Part shown: positions 25,601 through 39,100 of the stretch, one piece after another | How positions within the stretch are numbered: the stretch's first letter is position 1 | Layout of the letters: the number at the start of each line of letters is the position of its first letter | NCBI GenBank assembly: GCA_020091685.1 | Contig: CM034591.1 | Location: 12,472,833-12,536,832 of the forward strand | Reading direction: 5' to 3' | DNA from: Lutjanus erythropterus | Taxonomy: Eukaryota; Chordata; Actinopteri; Lutjaniformes; Lutjanidae | DNA: 64,000 nucleotides | Translations under genes and position numbers: made by a program | Notes under the pieces: generated by a model | What the model saw: the letters and a program-made list of their open reading frames with translations, nothing else | What the model was told of the DNA's origin: nothing | Database searches by the model: none

Positions 25601-28600
25601 TGCATATGTGGTCTAACTTCAGGTAAAACCTAGCAATGAAAACCAAAGTGAGTTATACTTGCGGTGACTGCACTTCCTGCAGCTGTTTAAATATAAATGC
25701 CATAATCACTCATCATATGAAGCTGCTGCAACAAATGCTGAAATTGCATTACTCAGCTCAGGAGATCACAAACATTCAAACAGAGAAACAGAAGAGCACA
25801 CAGTTACTGCATGTGCAATAAATAAAAATATAAAATGCGCTAGATGAATGAGGACACTGAGCAGATCACAGATGTGAATATAAGTGCTTGAATCTGAAGC
25901 AGGACAGTGCCTGAGTTTTAATGTGCTCAAAACCTCACCACAAAAAACACCAGTTTAAAAAAAACCACCCAGCTGGCCTTGAGGCAAAAACCTGAGATCA
26001 GGAAAAGTATTTTCAGAGTTTTTTTTTTCTTCTCAAATTTCACCAGAATTTAAGCATCATTCAGGGTAAAGCCAAAGGAAGTTTAACTTCCTTGCATCAA
26101 AAAAAGATGAGGTAACAATGATGGAGAGCTGAGCAAACAAAAGACTAATACACAAGCTCTTTATCTTAAGGTGGAGGTGGATGACAAACAGTTTAAATGA
26201 AACCTCAGCTCATTAACTAGCATCCATCACAAACATCCATTAACAATGTCTATATGGCAAATTACAGCTATGAGACAGACTTTAAAGAAAGCAAATCTTA
26301 ACAGCATTAAGGACGCATTCTGTGAACGATGGAAATCACTCTGCCCTTATTGTAATATACACACACAAACACACACACACCTAGTGGGTAGACTTGCAAG
26401 AATGTCTTGGACAAACCTCCTCCCTTCATCTTCTTTAATGACAGAGCAGGGATAAAAAAAAAAAAACAGCATCACACAAACACAACCGCTGTTTAAATGA
26501 CAAAGCACACAGAGCTGTTAGTGCCCATCGTGTGTTTCCTAATCAATTATATACACATAGTTATTACTGTTATATACAGAGTATGCGTGCTGTAGTGTCC
26601 ATAAACCTTTAGGCCTTCAAGATTTTATTTTTGTTCCTTATAATGAGGCACATTCCTCTTGGGTAACACTGAGGTTTTGCATTCAATTGACATTTAAAAT
26701 GACATATATGACTGCTGTGGGCCATGCTTTGTGACCTAACCACAGCAGCGACATTTTAGTCTCGAAAAACAAAAACACTAAAATGCACCGATGCCACTTT
26801 TTCATTGCAGGAACTGATTTAATAATCTTATATTTAACACTCATCCCAGACAGTCTAACTTGTTTCTTTTAGCAACAGCTCTTTACTTTTATTATTGTTC
26901 ATCCTTAAGTTAATGTATAATGATACGAAAATGCATATCAACCTCAGGACGCCTCATTTCGGAAAGAAATAGCCCTTACCTCACTCATTAGGTTTTCTTT
27001 TACTTTCTTGAAGCACTCTGCCATGATCCCTTTTACACATAAATGCAACCATGCCAGCCATGAAACTACTTACTTGCAAAGAGGACAGAACTGAAACTTA
27101 TTCTGCTGCTGTCCTACTTTGCTACAACTATAATCTAAAATGCAACAAATAACCAAAACTTCTCACATTACCAGAACTACTTTCAATTTCAACATCAGTG
27201 GCCTAGGTGTGACTCAACCCTCTCGCTCTGGCCCAACCACAGAACTGTACTGTCATTAAAACTGACGTATTAATGGTATTTTTTAAAGGAACTGAAACGC
27301 CTGAAGTGCTGCAGTTTACTGTAAAAACCTGTTTGGCTTTTGCATGTTAAGCTTCTGATGCTTGCAAGTGCAGCAAACCAATATGTGCTTCAAACAACAG
27401 CACAAAACTTTAAATATAACATTTTCAGAGACATTTTCTGGTAAAATGTTGGGTAATAATTCATTAAATAGTGAAATTAGAGATCCATAAATAGGTTCTG
27501 GATGATGGGAGAGACGAACAAGCATGCTCTGATAAAAAGAAAACAGAATCTTTTCTTTATCTAGTGAGAAACTCTTACTGACACTTGATCAGCCAAATGT
27601 CTTAAGCTTCAGAAAACAACAAAGGCATATTTCAGACAGAAGATGCCGTTCTGTGGTGATCAAAGATAAGAAAAAAATGTGACAGTCTTAGTAGTCTTTT
27701 ATCCCGTTTCCACCGCAGGAACTTAACAAAACGTAATGTAGGGCTGTCAACAAAGATTCTAAATTCAATTATATAATCGAATTGTACAATAAAAGACTAA
27801 ACCAAACATTCGAAATTGAAAATTAATAGGCCTATTTGATTCGGCTGCCTGCCTCACAAGTTCTCACCTGAGCCAAGAGAGGTCTCTGGTCTTTAAATGA
27901 AGTTTTACAGTATAGGGCATTATTTTACATTTAATTTGTAGGTATTTAAATCTTCTATTTTTAAATACATTTATGATGAAATACATATGTCTGCGCAAGT
28001 AGTTGTATCTCTTCTATTGGTTTGTTCTCTTTATATGATGAACATGCAGAAACAGATATTTGAATGGTTTGATCATATGTGTGTTTTTAGGTGGAATATG
28101 TCATTATTGGCCAATTTTGACAGACCTACTGTAATGTAACATGTACATATTCAGATTCTGCTTTTGTGTCCGATGTTTTTTGGGGCCGAGTTCCTGTTGA
28201 GGTTGTCAAAAGTATTGAACTATTGCTACTTTTGCGTAACTGTGTGTTAAAAATGACACTATCACTGTTAATACATATTTATAATGTGATACTAGTGAAA
28301 GTAGCAACGCTGTAAAGAAAAAAGTGCTCAAGACCTCAGCTCAGTTCAGTCTTTATTGTCCTGTCTGAAATTTGGCTTTCAACACTGCTAAACTGGACCA
28401 GCACTGTTTGTAGGTTTTTAATTAAAAAAAAGACAAAAAAGATCAAATTGATCCTTTTGCTATGGTATTGAAAGATGTATTGTAAATATTGTGTTTTTAT
28501 ACTAAACTTGTTTCTATAGTTTAACACTCTCTCTCCCCCCCTTCCCGGTCATATCTTTAGCTGTCCTATCAATAAAGCCATAGAAGCCCTGCAGCAAAAA

Positions 28601-30150
28601 AGGGGACAATAAAAATATCTGCACAGATTCTTCCACAGTTGTCTGTTCCACAACATACTGCACTTGCTGACCACAAAAAAGTCTCTTAATTATTGTTTCC
28701 TTATTTTCTTTTTATATAATTCCTGAATCGTTTTTTTCTAAATATGAATAACTAGTGCTTAGCCTGTTAGCACAATGCTAACACACAATAAGATCCCCAT
28801 TAACACACTGATGGAAATTTGCATTGTGATTGCGGTAATATTTTGTTAACAAACAGATCCATTTTACTGAACATGCACAACATGAAATGGCATTTGTGTT
28901 AAAACGTTCATATATATAGGGCTGTTTCATATGCTCCTTGAACCAATAGCTCCAGACTTCACATTTTAACTCAATCTGCTACTAACACTCCACAGTGAAG
29001 AGCTACAGCAACCTCAAAGTGTCAAAACTCCATCTCAAAATTCACAGTTTCATAATTAGATTTCATATGTGAGGGAATGTTTTCAGGTTTTCAGGGGCTC
29101 TATTAAGTCTGGCCTAACAGCTTATATATTATTTTCTATATTCGATACTTAAGAATCAGAATACATGTCAAAACGGCACCCAAGTATCGTGACAGTATTG
29201 AATAAGGAGGTGAGTGTATCGTCCCAGCCTTACCAAATAACACAATGAAATGATGAGTTTGGTCCAACTGTAGCCCTTTTAAACAAACATAAACTTTTGT
29301 AAAATACTTTGGAAGCACAAAAAAGAACTGTGTACCAAACTGTCAGAAAGTAGGGCTGCAACTATTGACCATGTTCTTATTTTCAAGATCAATCTATTAA
29401 TTGTTTGATCTGTAATAGGGGCTGAACAATTTTGAAAAGAAAAAATCTTACTGTGACTGTTTTGACTGATATTGCATTTGTGATATTCGACTGAATGATG
29501 AATTTTTAACTCATTATAATGATTACGGCATAACTTTTGCAGGGACCTGTAGCAAAGATGTTTTCTTAAGTCTGTAATATTTAATTTAAAATGGTTATTA
29601 TAACACACCTTTAACCAATATGTTCTGTCTTGTGATTTAAAAATTGGAGTTGGCCATATTGTGATTTTGATAAAAGATTTTGAGTAACTGTTCAGCCCGA
29701 GTAGCAAAACCTCACAAGGAGGGTTGCAAGTATTAATTATGTTCGATAATGATTATTTTCTTGATGGAGCTATTTATCATTTTGTCTATAATATGTGAGT
29801 ACAGAAAATATGTCCATCACAAGTTCACAGAGATCAGGTTATTAATTTGACCAACCAACAGTCCAAAACTCAAAGGTACTCTGTTTACTATCACAGAAGA
29901 ATAAAAGAATTCCAGCAAATATACACATTTGAAATGTTATGAATCAATATTGACGCTACTAATCGATTAAAAGACTTCAGCTCTGCTCACAAGGAAGACT
30001 CAGCTTAGGTTGTTGCTCTTGCATGGAGAGGGGACCATTTCAGGCAACCTGGGCCCCAACCAAACTCCACACTGCTCAAAGTAACAGGCAGAGTCTGCTG
30101 TTTACAGACCAAACACTGCATCTTGTGTACTGCTGGCGCATATGCAGAGC

Positions 30151-30181
<31 letters not shown>

Positions 30182-33117
30182 ACACACTCACTCACACACA
30201 CACTAACAAAGTGCCCGATGTATACAACATCCAGACACAATGTTCAGTCAGGACATGAACCTGTCCTTGTCCTTTGTCACTACACGACATACGGTGAAGG
30301 CACATTCATGGAGGGGGAAAAAATTAGGTAGCAGACCCCCATTTGTGAATGTAATTGTGATGCCGTTGGTCTGAACCACACTGCAGCTACAAAAACACAT
30401 CAGTCAAACACAGTCGGCTCTTACAGCAGGACGGGGAGGATCAATCACAGGTGCAGCGTGAAGGCAGCAGCTGTCTCATCTCTGAATCTTCAACATTTAG
30501 AGATATTTTTAACAGAATAATTACTTTAATAATTCAATAATATTCTGTTCAAAAACCCTAAACTTGGACAGCACACAGAGTAACACACGCACACAATAAC
30601 ACACGTATACAACAACACACACACACACACTCACACAGCATATTGGTTCGGCCAAGAAACTCTCCTGCTGGCGACATAAATGACCAGTTCCATGAAATAT
30701 GCATGTGGTAGAGAGAAGGGTTGTGTGAAAAAATGAAGACACTGGCTGCCCACCATTCCACACACAAACACACACACAGACACACACGCAGGCACACACA
30801 CCTTAACACACGCCAAGCCCCCCCACCCACTCTCTCTACAAAGCAAACACACACAAAAGAGAGAGAGATACACACAAGCACTGGTTCACATAAACACACA
30901 CATACGCGTGCACACACACACACACGCACACACTCTTCCACCACACTGCGGATGTGTAACATTCCTCTGGCTTCCAAAAAAAAAAAAAAAAAAAAAAAAA
31001 AGAGGGAAAACAAATAGAGGAGAGAAAACAGTGGAGGGAGCGGGTGGTGGTGGTGGTGGTGGTGTTGGAGGAGAGATGGATGAACAGCTCATAGCTCTCT
31101 CTCTCTCTGTGTCTCCTATCCTCTCCTTTCTTTTTTCTGTCCTCCTCTCCATCAGTCAATCATCCTCCTTCCCAGGACAGGTGGCCCCTAAACTCCTCCA
31201 TCTTCTCAGTCAACAGGAGGGGAGGAGGTTTCTGAAGCTATTCACCCACCCGACGAGCAGTTGTTGACAGAGTATACTTGCAGTTTAACAGTTCAAAAGC
31301 ATATCCGACTAAAGATGAGCTGAAGATCCACACATTTAAGAAGGTGAAACGAGCAAATGTTTGACACTTTTGCTTGTAAGTGATTCAGACAATGAATTAA
31401 TTATTCATGGGGCAGTTCACCCCAAAATCGAAAATGCATATTTTTCCTATTATCTGTAGTGCTCTTTATCCAACTAGATTGTTTTTTGGTGCAGTATCAC
31501 CAAGTTTTGGCGATGTTTGCTGCAGAGATGACTGCCTTCTTTCCAATATCACGGAACTAAATACCATTCAGCTCGAGATGCTTGTGACGCCAAAACAACA
31601 CATTTGACAAAATTCAACACCAGTGTCTCTTTCCATAAATCACAACCTGGTTACTCAAGATAATTCACAGACCTTGTCGAGATTTCATTTCTAAAAGATG
31701 ACAATTCACTAGCTCCTATCAACCTGTTAGGGCTGCACAAGTAATTGCAACAGCCAATATGACCAAAAATGTTTAAAATGTATGAGAAAACAGCATAATA
31801 ATCAGAAATCTTGTAATCTTGTTCTCCAGATGAAAGATGTTTGGTACAGACCTAAATAAATACTTAAACTGACATTTTTTATTTTACCAAATCGTACACC
31901 CTTAAACCTATACATTCACATCATGCTGCAATCACAGTTGCTATATCAATCAGTGTTTCCCGACTGCTTCATGTTTGCTTTGCCCGGTTTTACTGATTCA
32001 AAATAAAAGCTTTTAAATAACAAAACAATGGGCATCTTTTATTTATTTTGCTGCTGAGTTTTTCAAATGTTTTTTTGGCACTTTGAGCATCACAAGCCAA
32101 GTGCCATTAAGTCCCAATTAGTGCTGTCAAAATATCAATATATCAATAGATATAGGTACTATTTGAAATGCTTTCGTACCCATTTTTCACATTTTTTTTA
32201 ATACTGCACTTTCTCACTCTTTCTTCTCTCTGACAACAACTTGACACACAGGGGCACCCTGTGGCATTGAAAATTGAATTTTATATCAATATTATATCCA
32301 TTATATTCAAGAGAAGGCCTACATCTCTACAGATGATATCACCAAAACTTAGAACCTCACACCAAACAATCTAGATGGATAATTTGCCAGAGGAAAAATA
32401 TGCATTTTTAATTTTGGGATGAGCTGTCCCTTAACTGAGTTCAGTTTACTCTTGTTTAAAACAAAGAATAGCAGCAAATCCTCACATTTAAGAAGATGAA
32501 ATCAAAACAAATGACACTCTGTTTTAAAAGGACTGAGGCAATTACTCAAAATATCAAAATAGTTGCCTTCCTAAAATTAGCCATAAACAAAGCATTATTT
32601 GCTTGTAAATTTGGGTAAAATACTGCATCCTCCTCCTCCTCCTGCACTTCATACTGAAGCAACGGCCTGATGAAAAAAACTAACCTCTGCCTGAATCAAT
32701 GTCTTTTTTATTCATGACACTGATCAAAGCCATTAAAAAACAATGAAATGCTTTAAAGTAATATCAAAGAGGAATTTTTGGCATTATGGTGTCTCATAGG
32801 CAGTATGAGGCAGATGTTACTTACTGATCTCCTCCAGACATAAAAGTGAAAATCATTTTAGCTTAATTACTTCAAAGTTGCCCTTTCGCTTAATTCTGAA
32901 AGACAAAAATCAGCATCGCACCACTGCTGATCTGACTGCAGTGGAGAGCCAGGCTTGAACACAGCATGTTTGCGAGAGAATGTGCTCTGTTGTATTGTTT
33001 TACTGAAACAACTTGACATGTAGGTGCAAAGGGAAGCTGCAACAAAGGAAAGGAGGGTGAAAGAGGCAGAGAGGATGCAACACAAAGAGAATAGCTGGTG
33101 GTAACAGGGGAGTCCTC

Positions 33118-33149
<32 letters not shown>

Positions 33150-36100
33150 ACAGCATGCAGACCAGTGTGGGTTTTTAAAGAGGAAGCTATTGTCATAAAT
33201 TTACTGGCCTGTGACATTTTGTGCCAATAAACCATGTATCTAAATGTGACAATTTTAGTGCCAAACAAAAGATTCACTGTGTTGTCAGAATGGAAATGCC
33301 CCTAAAACAACATTTTGACCAAAACATTAAACTAAAACTGAAACCCACAAAAACCCAGAATGATGAAATTTCCTCTGGCAAGTAAACAACTGCACCAAAA
33401 TTCATTTAGAAAAAAAACAACACATCAGAACCAAAAGAAAGTCCAAAAGAAAGATATTCTTCATTCAATGCAGACTGTTATTTGTTATTTAAATGAGAAA
33501 AACACACAAAGAGACAAACTATTTTAACAACATGCCGCCTCTTTTTGTGTCATTTTCAATGCAGGAAATTTTCCATTAAGCTTTTAAGCAACTCAGGGAT
33601 TTTATCTGTTTGTCCACCACAGGAACAAAGTTTCAGTTTTGGTTTTTGAGCAGTATTAGCTGTCTCCCAAAAAGTCCCTCCGAAGTTTGTACTTAGTGTT
33701 GGCTCAGGCACCATCCAGGTGCTTTATGACTGCTACAGGCCCTGAAGCAGCCGGTCAGACTGCAGGCGAGCACTTGTCAACACTAGCATGAATATCAGAA
33801 CTACATCAAAGGTCCCTCACTGGATTCAAACTGATGACATTGCAATTCGTGATCAGATCTTAACCTTTAATTTGTCACTTGCCACACAAACAACCAACAC
33901 TGATTCAAAAGGGATTCAAAAGGATTCAGATTCTACAAAATGCTATCAGACACCAAAACAAGAGCTACATTACCTGTGTTTCCATTAAACTTATTTTATG
34001 CGCATTTTGAGGTAGAGCTGCAACCATTTACCGATCAATTATTAAATTAATCCGGAACTATTTTGATAATTGTTTTGAGTCATTTTTAAGTAAAAAAAAA
34101 AAAGTTCAAATTCTCAGATTTCAGCTTCTCGAATGTGAACATTTTCTCTTTTTACTCCTCTGTGACAGTAAACTGAATTTCTTTGGACAAAACAAGACAT
34201 GTGAGCCTGTCATCCTCGGCTTTGGGAAACAGTGACAAACATTTTTCAATCATTTACATAATTTTATGGCCCAAACAACCAACTGATTAGTCGAGAAAAT
34301 AACCAACATTGATAATGAATCGATAATGACAGTAATGGTTAATTGCAGCCCTATTTTGAAGTAAAAAGTTATTGGAAACAGCAAAATTTGTTTTCCTTTT
34401 TACACTCACTTGAGATGATTTTGCCTTTATCTAAAGAGTAAATGTGCTCAGTGGAAGTTGGAAACACTGAAGTCACGTGACTGAGCAGCTGTTTCAACTC
34501 CAACAATCTCGTCATCACTCCCATGGTTCTATGATACATCCAGGATCGCTCCACACAGATCTGATGCAACCTTCCTGACACTGATTCATGAAACAAACAG
34601 AAATGTCATATTTCCATCATGTTTTTTTCAGTTTGAGGTTTGACTGGCGCTCTTTATGTACTTCGTCTTGTTGCACCCTTTTCTTCTGCAATGGTATAAT
34701 GGTTTAGAACTGGCGCCACCAATTTTTTTAGCCTTTAATGCCATTAATTGATAGGACAGCTGCAGTGAAGACAGGAAAGGGGGAGAAAGAGCGAGGGACA
34801 GACATGAAGCAAAGGGCTGCAGGTGTGAGCAAAACCCACAGTCACTACAGAAGACTCACAGCTGCACATGCTCTACCAGCTGAGCCACCACGGCACCCAT
34901 TATGTGTTAATTAATAAGAAAATTACTATAGGCTCAGATATTATCATTTTTCTTAAAACTCCCCAATAGTGATATCAGAACCATCCTCAAGTCCAGTTCT
35001 GGGTGGGCTATAGGCTGTCTGCCCTGATTCTGGTCTTTATTCCACTTTTCAGACATCCGTGACCTGTGTAAGATCACATCTGTTTGGTTTGGTTTTTCAC
35101 AAAATTACTTCTTCAGTTTTAGTCTGGTATAATTTGTTTTTCTACCTTGTATTTTTCTGTTTTTCATTGAATCTATCAAACTTTCTGAGTGCGTGTGTGA
35201 ATAACAGACGTGTTATTAGTTCTACCAACCAGGCACCTGCTGCAGAAATGACATGTCAGTGGAGCAGGTGCCTCCACCACCGCTATGCAGCTGTGAAGGT
35301 ATGACAGCTCCAAATGTCGTATTTTTAACAAAAGTCAACACAACTAACCTTTACAAAAAGTTCCGAGCAAATCTTGTTAACAGACAGAGGGACAAACAGA
35401 TGGAACGGGATGGAAATAAAAGCCCTGTTCAACTCTTCCGGCAGAGCAGTAAACATGAAAACATGCAGCGGTCCTTGCAAAGCGTCATCTCTCACAAAAG
35501 ACAAAAGACACACTAAAAAGGAACATGAACTTCACATCATTGTGTCTCTGGTCAACCCCGTGCTTACATATAGCTGCCAGATTAGTCATTCATAAAAGCC
35601 ATGTGTTCGCTCTGATTTTTGGACTAAGTATAGTCGTTCTGTCTCATGCTGTTTCTCTCTTGTGCTTGTTGAGACATGTTGCTTCATTTTTCCAAAACAT
35701 CTGTAGCTGACTCCGCGCCCAAACTGGCCCAAAATTTGGAGAAAACATTTTCAGGCAAAGACACCTGGTCACAAGCGAAAAACTGACTCTGATGTTAAGT
35801 AGCTTTAACAGATTCATTTCCATCTCTGTTGATTCTTCACAGAAAATGCTACTAGATAAAAATTTTATTGGCCAATTCTAATTTTCAGTCTTTCTAAAAG
35901 CTATAATTGGCCTCATTATATTATTATATTAAGATTATGTACCAGAGGGGAGCATGATCTTGCAAGATCTTGTAGGAAACGTGATTTCTTGTGATTTCGT
36001 GGAAGAAGATGTAACCAAACCGGAGACAGAAAATGCCTGAGGTGACACATCAACACAGTTCATTTATTCTTCAAAACTGGAGGTTAGATTTTTAACTGTC

Positions 36101-39100
36101 AGCCTGTGAGCAGTAGTTTACTGTTGGCTAACATGAGCTAAAAAGTTTACCGTTGTTTGGCGACACCATCAGCTTCTCCATTTCCTTGTCTCTGTTCTCT
36201 TTATCCTGCTCTTCCTTCAGTAATACCGAAGTCATGCAAGCATGTGTCTGAGCGTGTGTGTGGCTGTGATCAGCACTGTGGTGACTGTGACGTTACTGTC
36301 TGTGTCGCTGCACTTATGCAGGCTTACTTTAGCATAGATGAAGAAACACCAGGATATACTGGTGAAACATAGAATATATTTCTGATAGTCTCTTGGTCCA
36401 ATCTTATCCTTTTTTGGAAAATTATATTTCCCTGTTCAAGACTACATCCATCCTAAGGCAGGTAAATCTTAAAGAGTAACTTCAGTATATTTCAGCCTAG
36501 ACGCTAGTCTCCTACATGTTTGTGTCTAAGTGACTAATGGGGAAAACAATTTTTGAAATTGGTCCAAAACCACTAAAGGTGATTACAAGAAGAAGAAGGG
36601 GAGAGAATGGAGGTTTAATGAGCTGTGGCTCAGCAGAGTAAACAGACTGTGTCTCTCCCACTCCTCATCAGGTGTCTGTCATGCACAGTTTTGTTGTTTG
36701 CTGACCAAAAGAGAAGGAGGAAGACGATATCTAACAGTATTTCAGTCTGGATGAATATCTTTTAAAAACAATTGCAGTTTAGGCGCTACTGAACACCTTT
36801 TTAAAATAATTAATTGGAGCGTTTACCCCCTTGGTGTGGTTCATTCGGGTTGGTGTGACCAAACAACAGCTCTCTGGTCTGCCAGTTCATGTCTGGTGTG
36901 AATAACATGGCAGGAGACAAACCTGGACTCATGAAAAAAGTGAGAAATGCCTACATTATTAAATTATTTAGTACCCGCTGTCTTACAAGACGTTCGTGTG
37001 CACGGTCCTGAAATGTGGTCCAGCTGAAACCGATATTAGGAAGTTAAAAAATTCTGCTATAATCACATCAACCAATATTCTTCATTAATAAATATAAAAT
37101 ACAAAATGACACCAGGGCACTAAAACAGCAAAGTTTCACTGGTATTTTTTAATAATTATCAATAATTATCAATAAAAAAAACACAAATCAAACAGGTTGA
37201 ATTAAGACAACGGATCAAATATACATAAAATACTGCCTATAAAACTACAAAAATGTAAACAATCTGCATTATGTTTTGTAAAAAAGTGTCTAACAACATA
37301 CATGCCAGTACTGATATAGACCGGTATTGCTGTCCTAGGCCACATCAAAAAACTTTCTAAATATATTTTGGCATTTACAGAGCATTTTTCCTAAAAATTC
37401 AAATCAAATGCTTTGACATAATCTGTCAAATCATATATTAATAAATCTGATATTTATCCGCTAATATACGCCCATACAATATATACAAATATAGCTGTGA
37501 TAGGCCAATATCAGACGATACTTTATCTGCCCCAATTTTTTCCCCACAAATTGTATGACCAATAATCAAACAAAATGACGTGCTTACAATGTCTAGACCC
37601 TATAGTTTCACCTTTTTGAAGGCGAACTGGACCAGTTAAAATTGGAATAATGTATAATCGTTGCATAGGTTCGATTCAGGACCCGTACCTTAAGGTGTGA
37701 ACGTGCTCTTAGTGTTCACTTTGAGCTAGATGGTAACTACAGTTTCATCTTTCCTCAGTGTGTTTGGTAGATTCTTGTCAGACTGGAGAGTGGGGTGTGG
37801 GGTAATAATTTGCTGTGTCCAGACTCAGAGCTGGTGAGAATGACTGATGGAGGGATAAAGGGAAGGGGGATGGGGAGAGATAGAGAGAGAAAGAGAGAGA
37901 GAGGGAGCAGCTGAGCCTCCAAACCAAATGAAATTCTCCACAGCTCCAGTGAAAACACAGGCAGGAGGGGGAGTAATAGTTTTTATCACTTTAAATTCCC
38001 ATTCCAGTTTTCTTTTAATAATGCAATATAATGTTTCTCAACATTAAAAAACAAAAGTCTCTTGGATTATTTAAATATATATCTACAGTTTTTACCATCA
38101 GTTTGGCATTGCTGGTGACAACATTACTGTAAATAAGACACCCATGAGCCTCGTCCACTGTTGCTATGGAGAAGAACCCAGTCAGAGGCACAAATTGGAG
38201 CTGTAGCAAATTCAAAATGTTTTGTCCTTGCAGTTGGGACCACACTGTAGTTGCCAAAATCATCCAAAACTGAGCCAAGATCTGAAACTAAACTGACCAA
38301 ACTAGTAGAAAATTGTGAGAAATACCCGTCACTGTTTCCCAGAGCCCAAGGTGAGGTCTTCAGATGCCTTGTTTGGTCTGACCAACAGCACATAGATAGC
38401 TGGTTTAAAATTATGAAAGAAAAATGAAAAAAGCAGCACATCTTCACATCTGAGAAACTGGAATCAGAGAAGGTTTTTATTTTTCTGTCCAAAATGTATC
38501 TTGGGAGCAGCAGTTAAAGGTATTATGTATACAGCCAAGTAGCTTTTACTTTTTACATGAGGGAACCAGATAAACTCTAACATCACTTCGAACTGGAAGT
38601 AGTTTGAACGAGCGAACATCAGATTGTTTCAGTTCTTCCCAATGAAGATGTCCTAACCAGGCTGAGCCATGTGTCACTTGCTTGAAAAAATGCTTGACCT
38701 CATTCTATTTGTCTGAAGTTTCACACACTTGCTTCACCTCCAGTCTATTTTCATCGGTCAACATCATTGCTGACATCCTTGATGTTTCCATTTCACCTCC
38801 AGTCAGCAGTCAATATTAATGAGGAAAGACCCTTTTTATAAGGATATCCTCAAAAAAGATGAGGTATGGAAGGAAGTCAGGGAGCTGTTGGGAAATACAA
38901 GTACGTAAACTGTTCAACTATATAGAAACAAGGCTGACTTCAGAAAAATACGTAGTTATGTTTAAATAACTTTGAGACTTAACTTACTTATTTGCAGATG
39001 GAAAAATCACAAGTGAGGCTGCTTCAATATCGACCATAGTGTATCTGGACAATTTTTCGCGCTTCATCCACTTGCTGGCTGTATGTTTCATGCCTGCTTT

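Larger units (their letters stand above)
31407..32430. mobile_element. Long palindromic MITE (TTAA class) with two inserts
   Basis: The left arm (ggggcagttcaccccaaaat, aactagattgttttttggtg, gtctctttccataaatcaca) is mirrored by the right arm (acaccaaacaatctagatgg, gaggaaaaatatgcattttt, attttgggatgagctgtccc) followed by TTAA at 32431-32434. Two other elements lie between the arms. Same family as 17711-18665. Confidence 0.75.

Noticed and set aside
30558-31159. Several overlapping open frames of 80-151 codons rich in Cys/Val or His/Thr
   Set aside because: They are translations of the CA/GT microsatellites and the A26 run, with no domain, splice context or family similarity.
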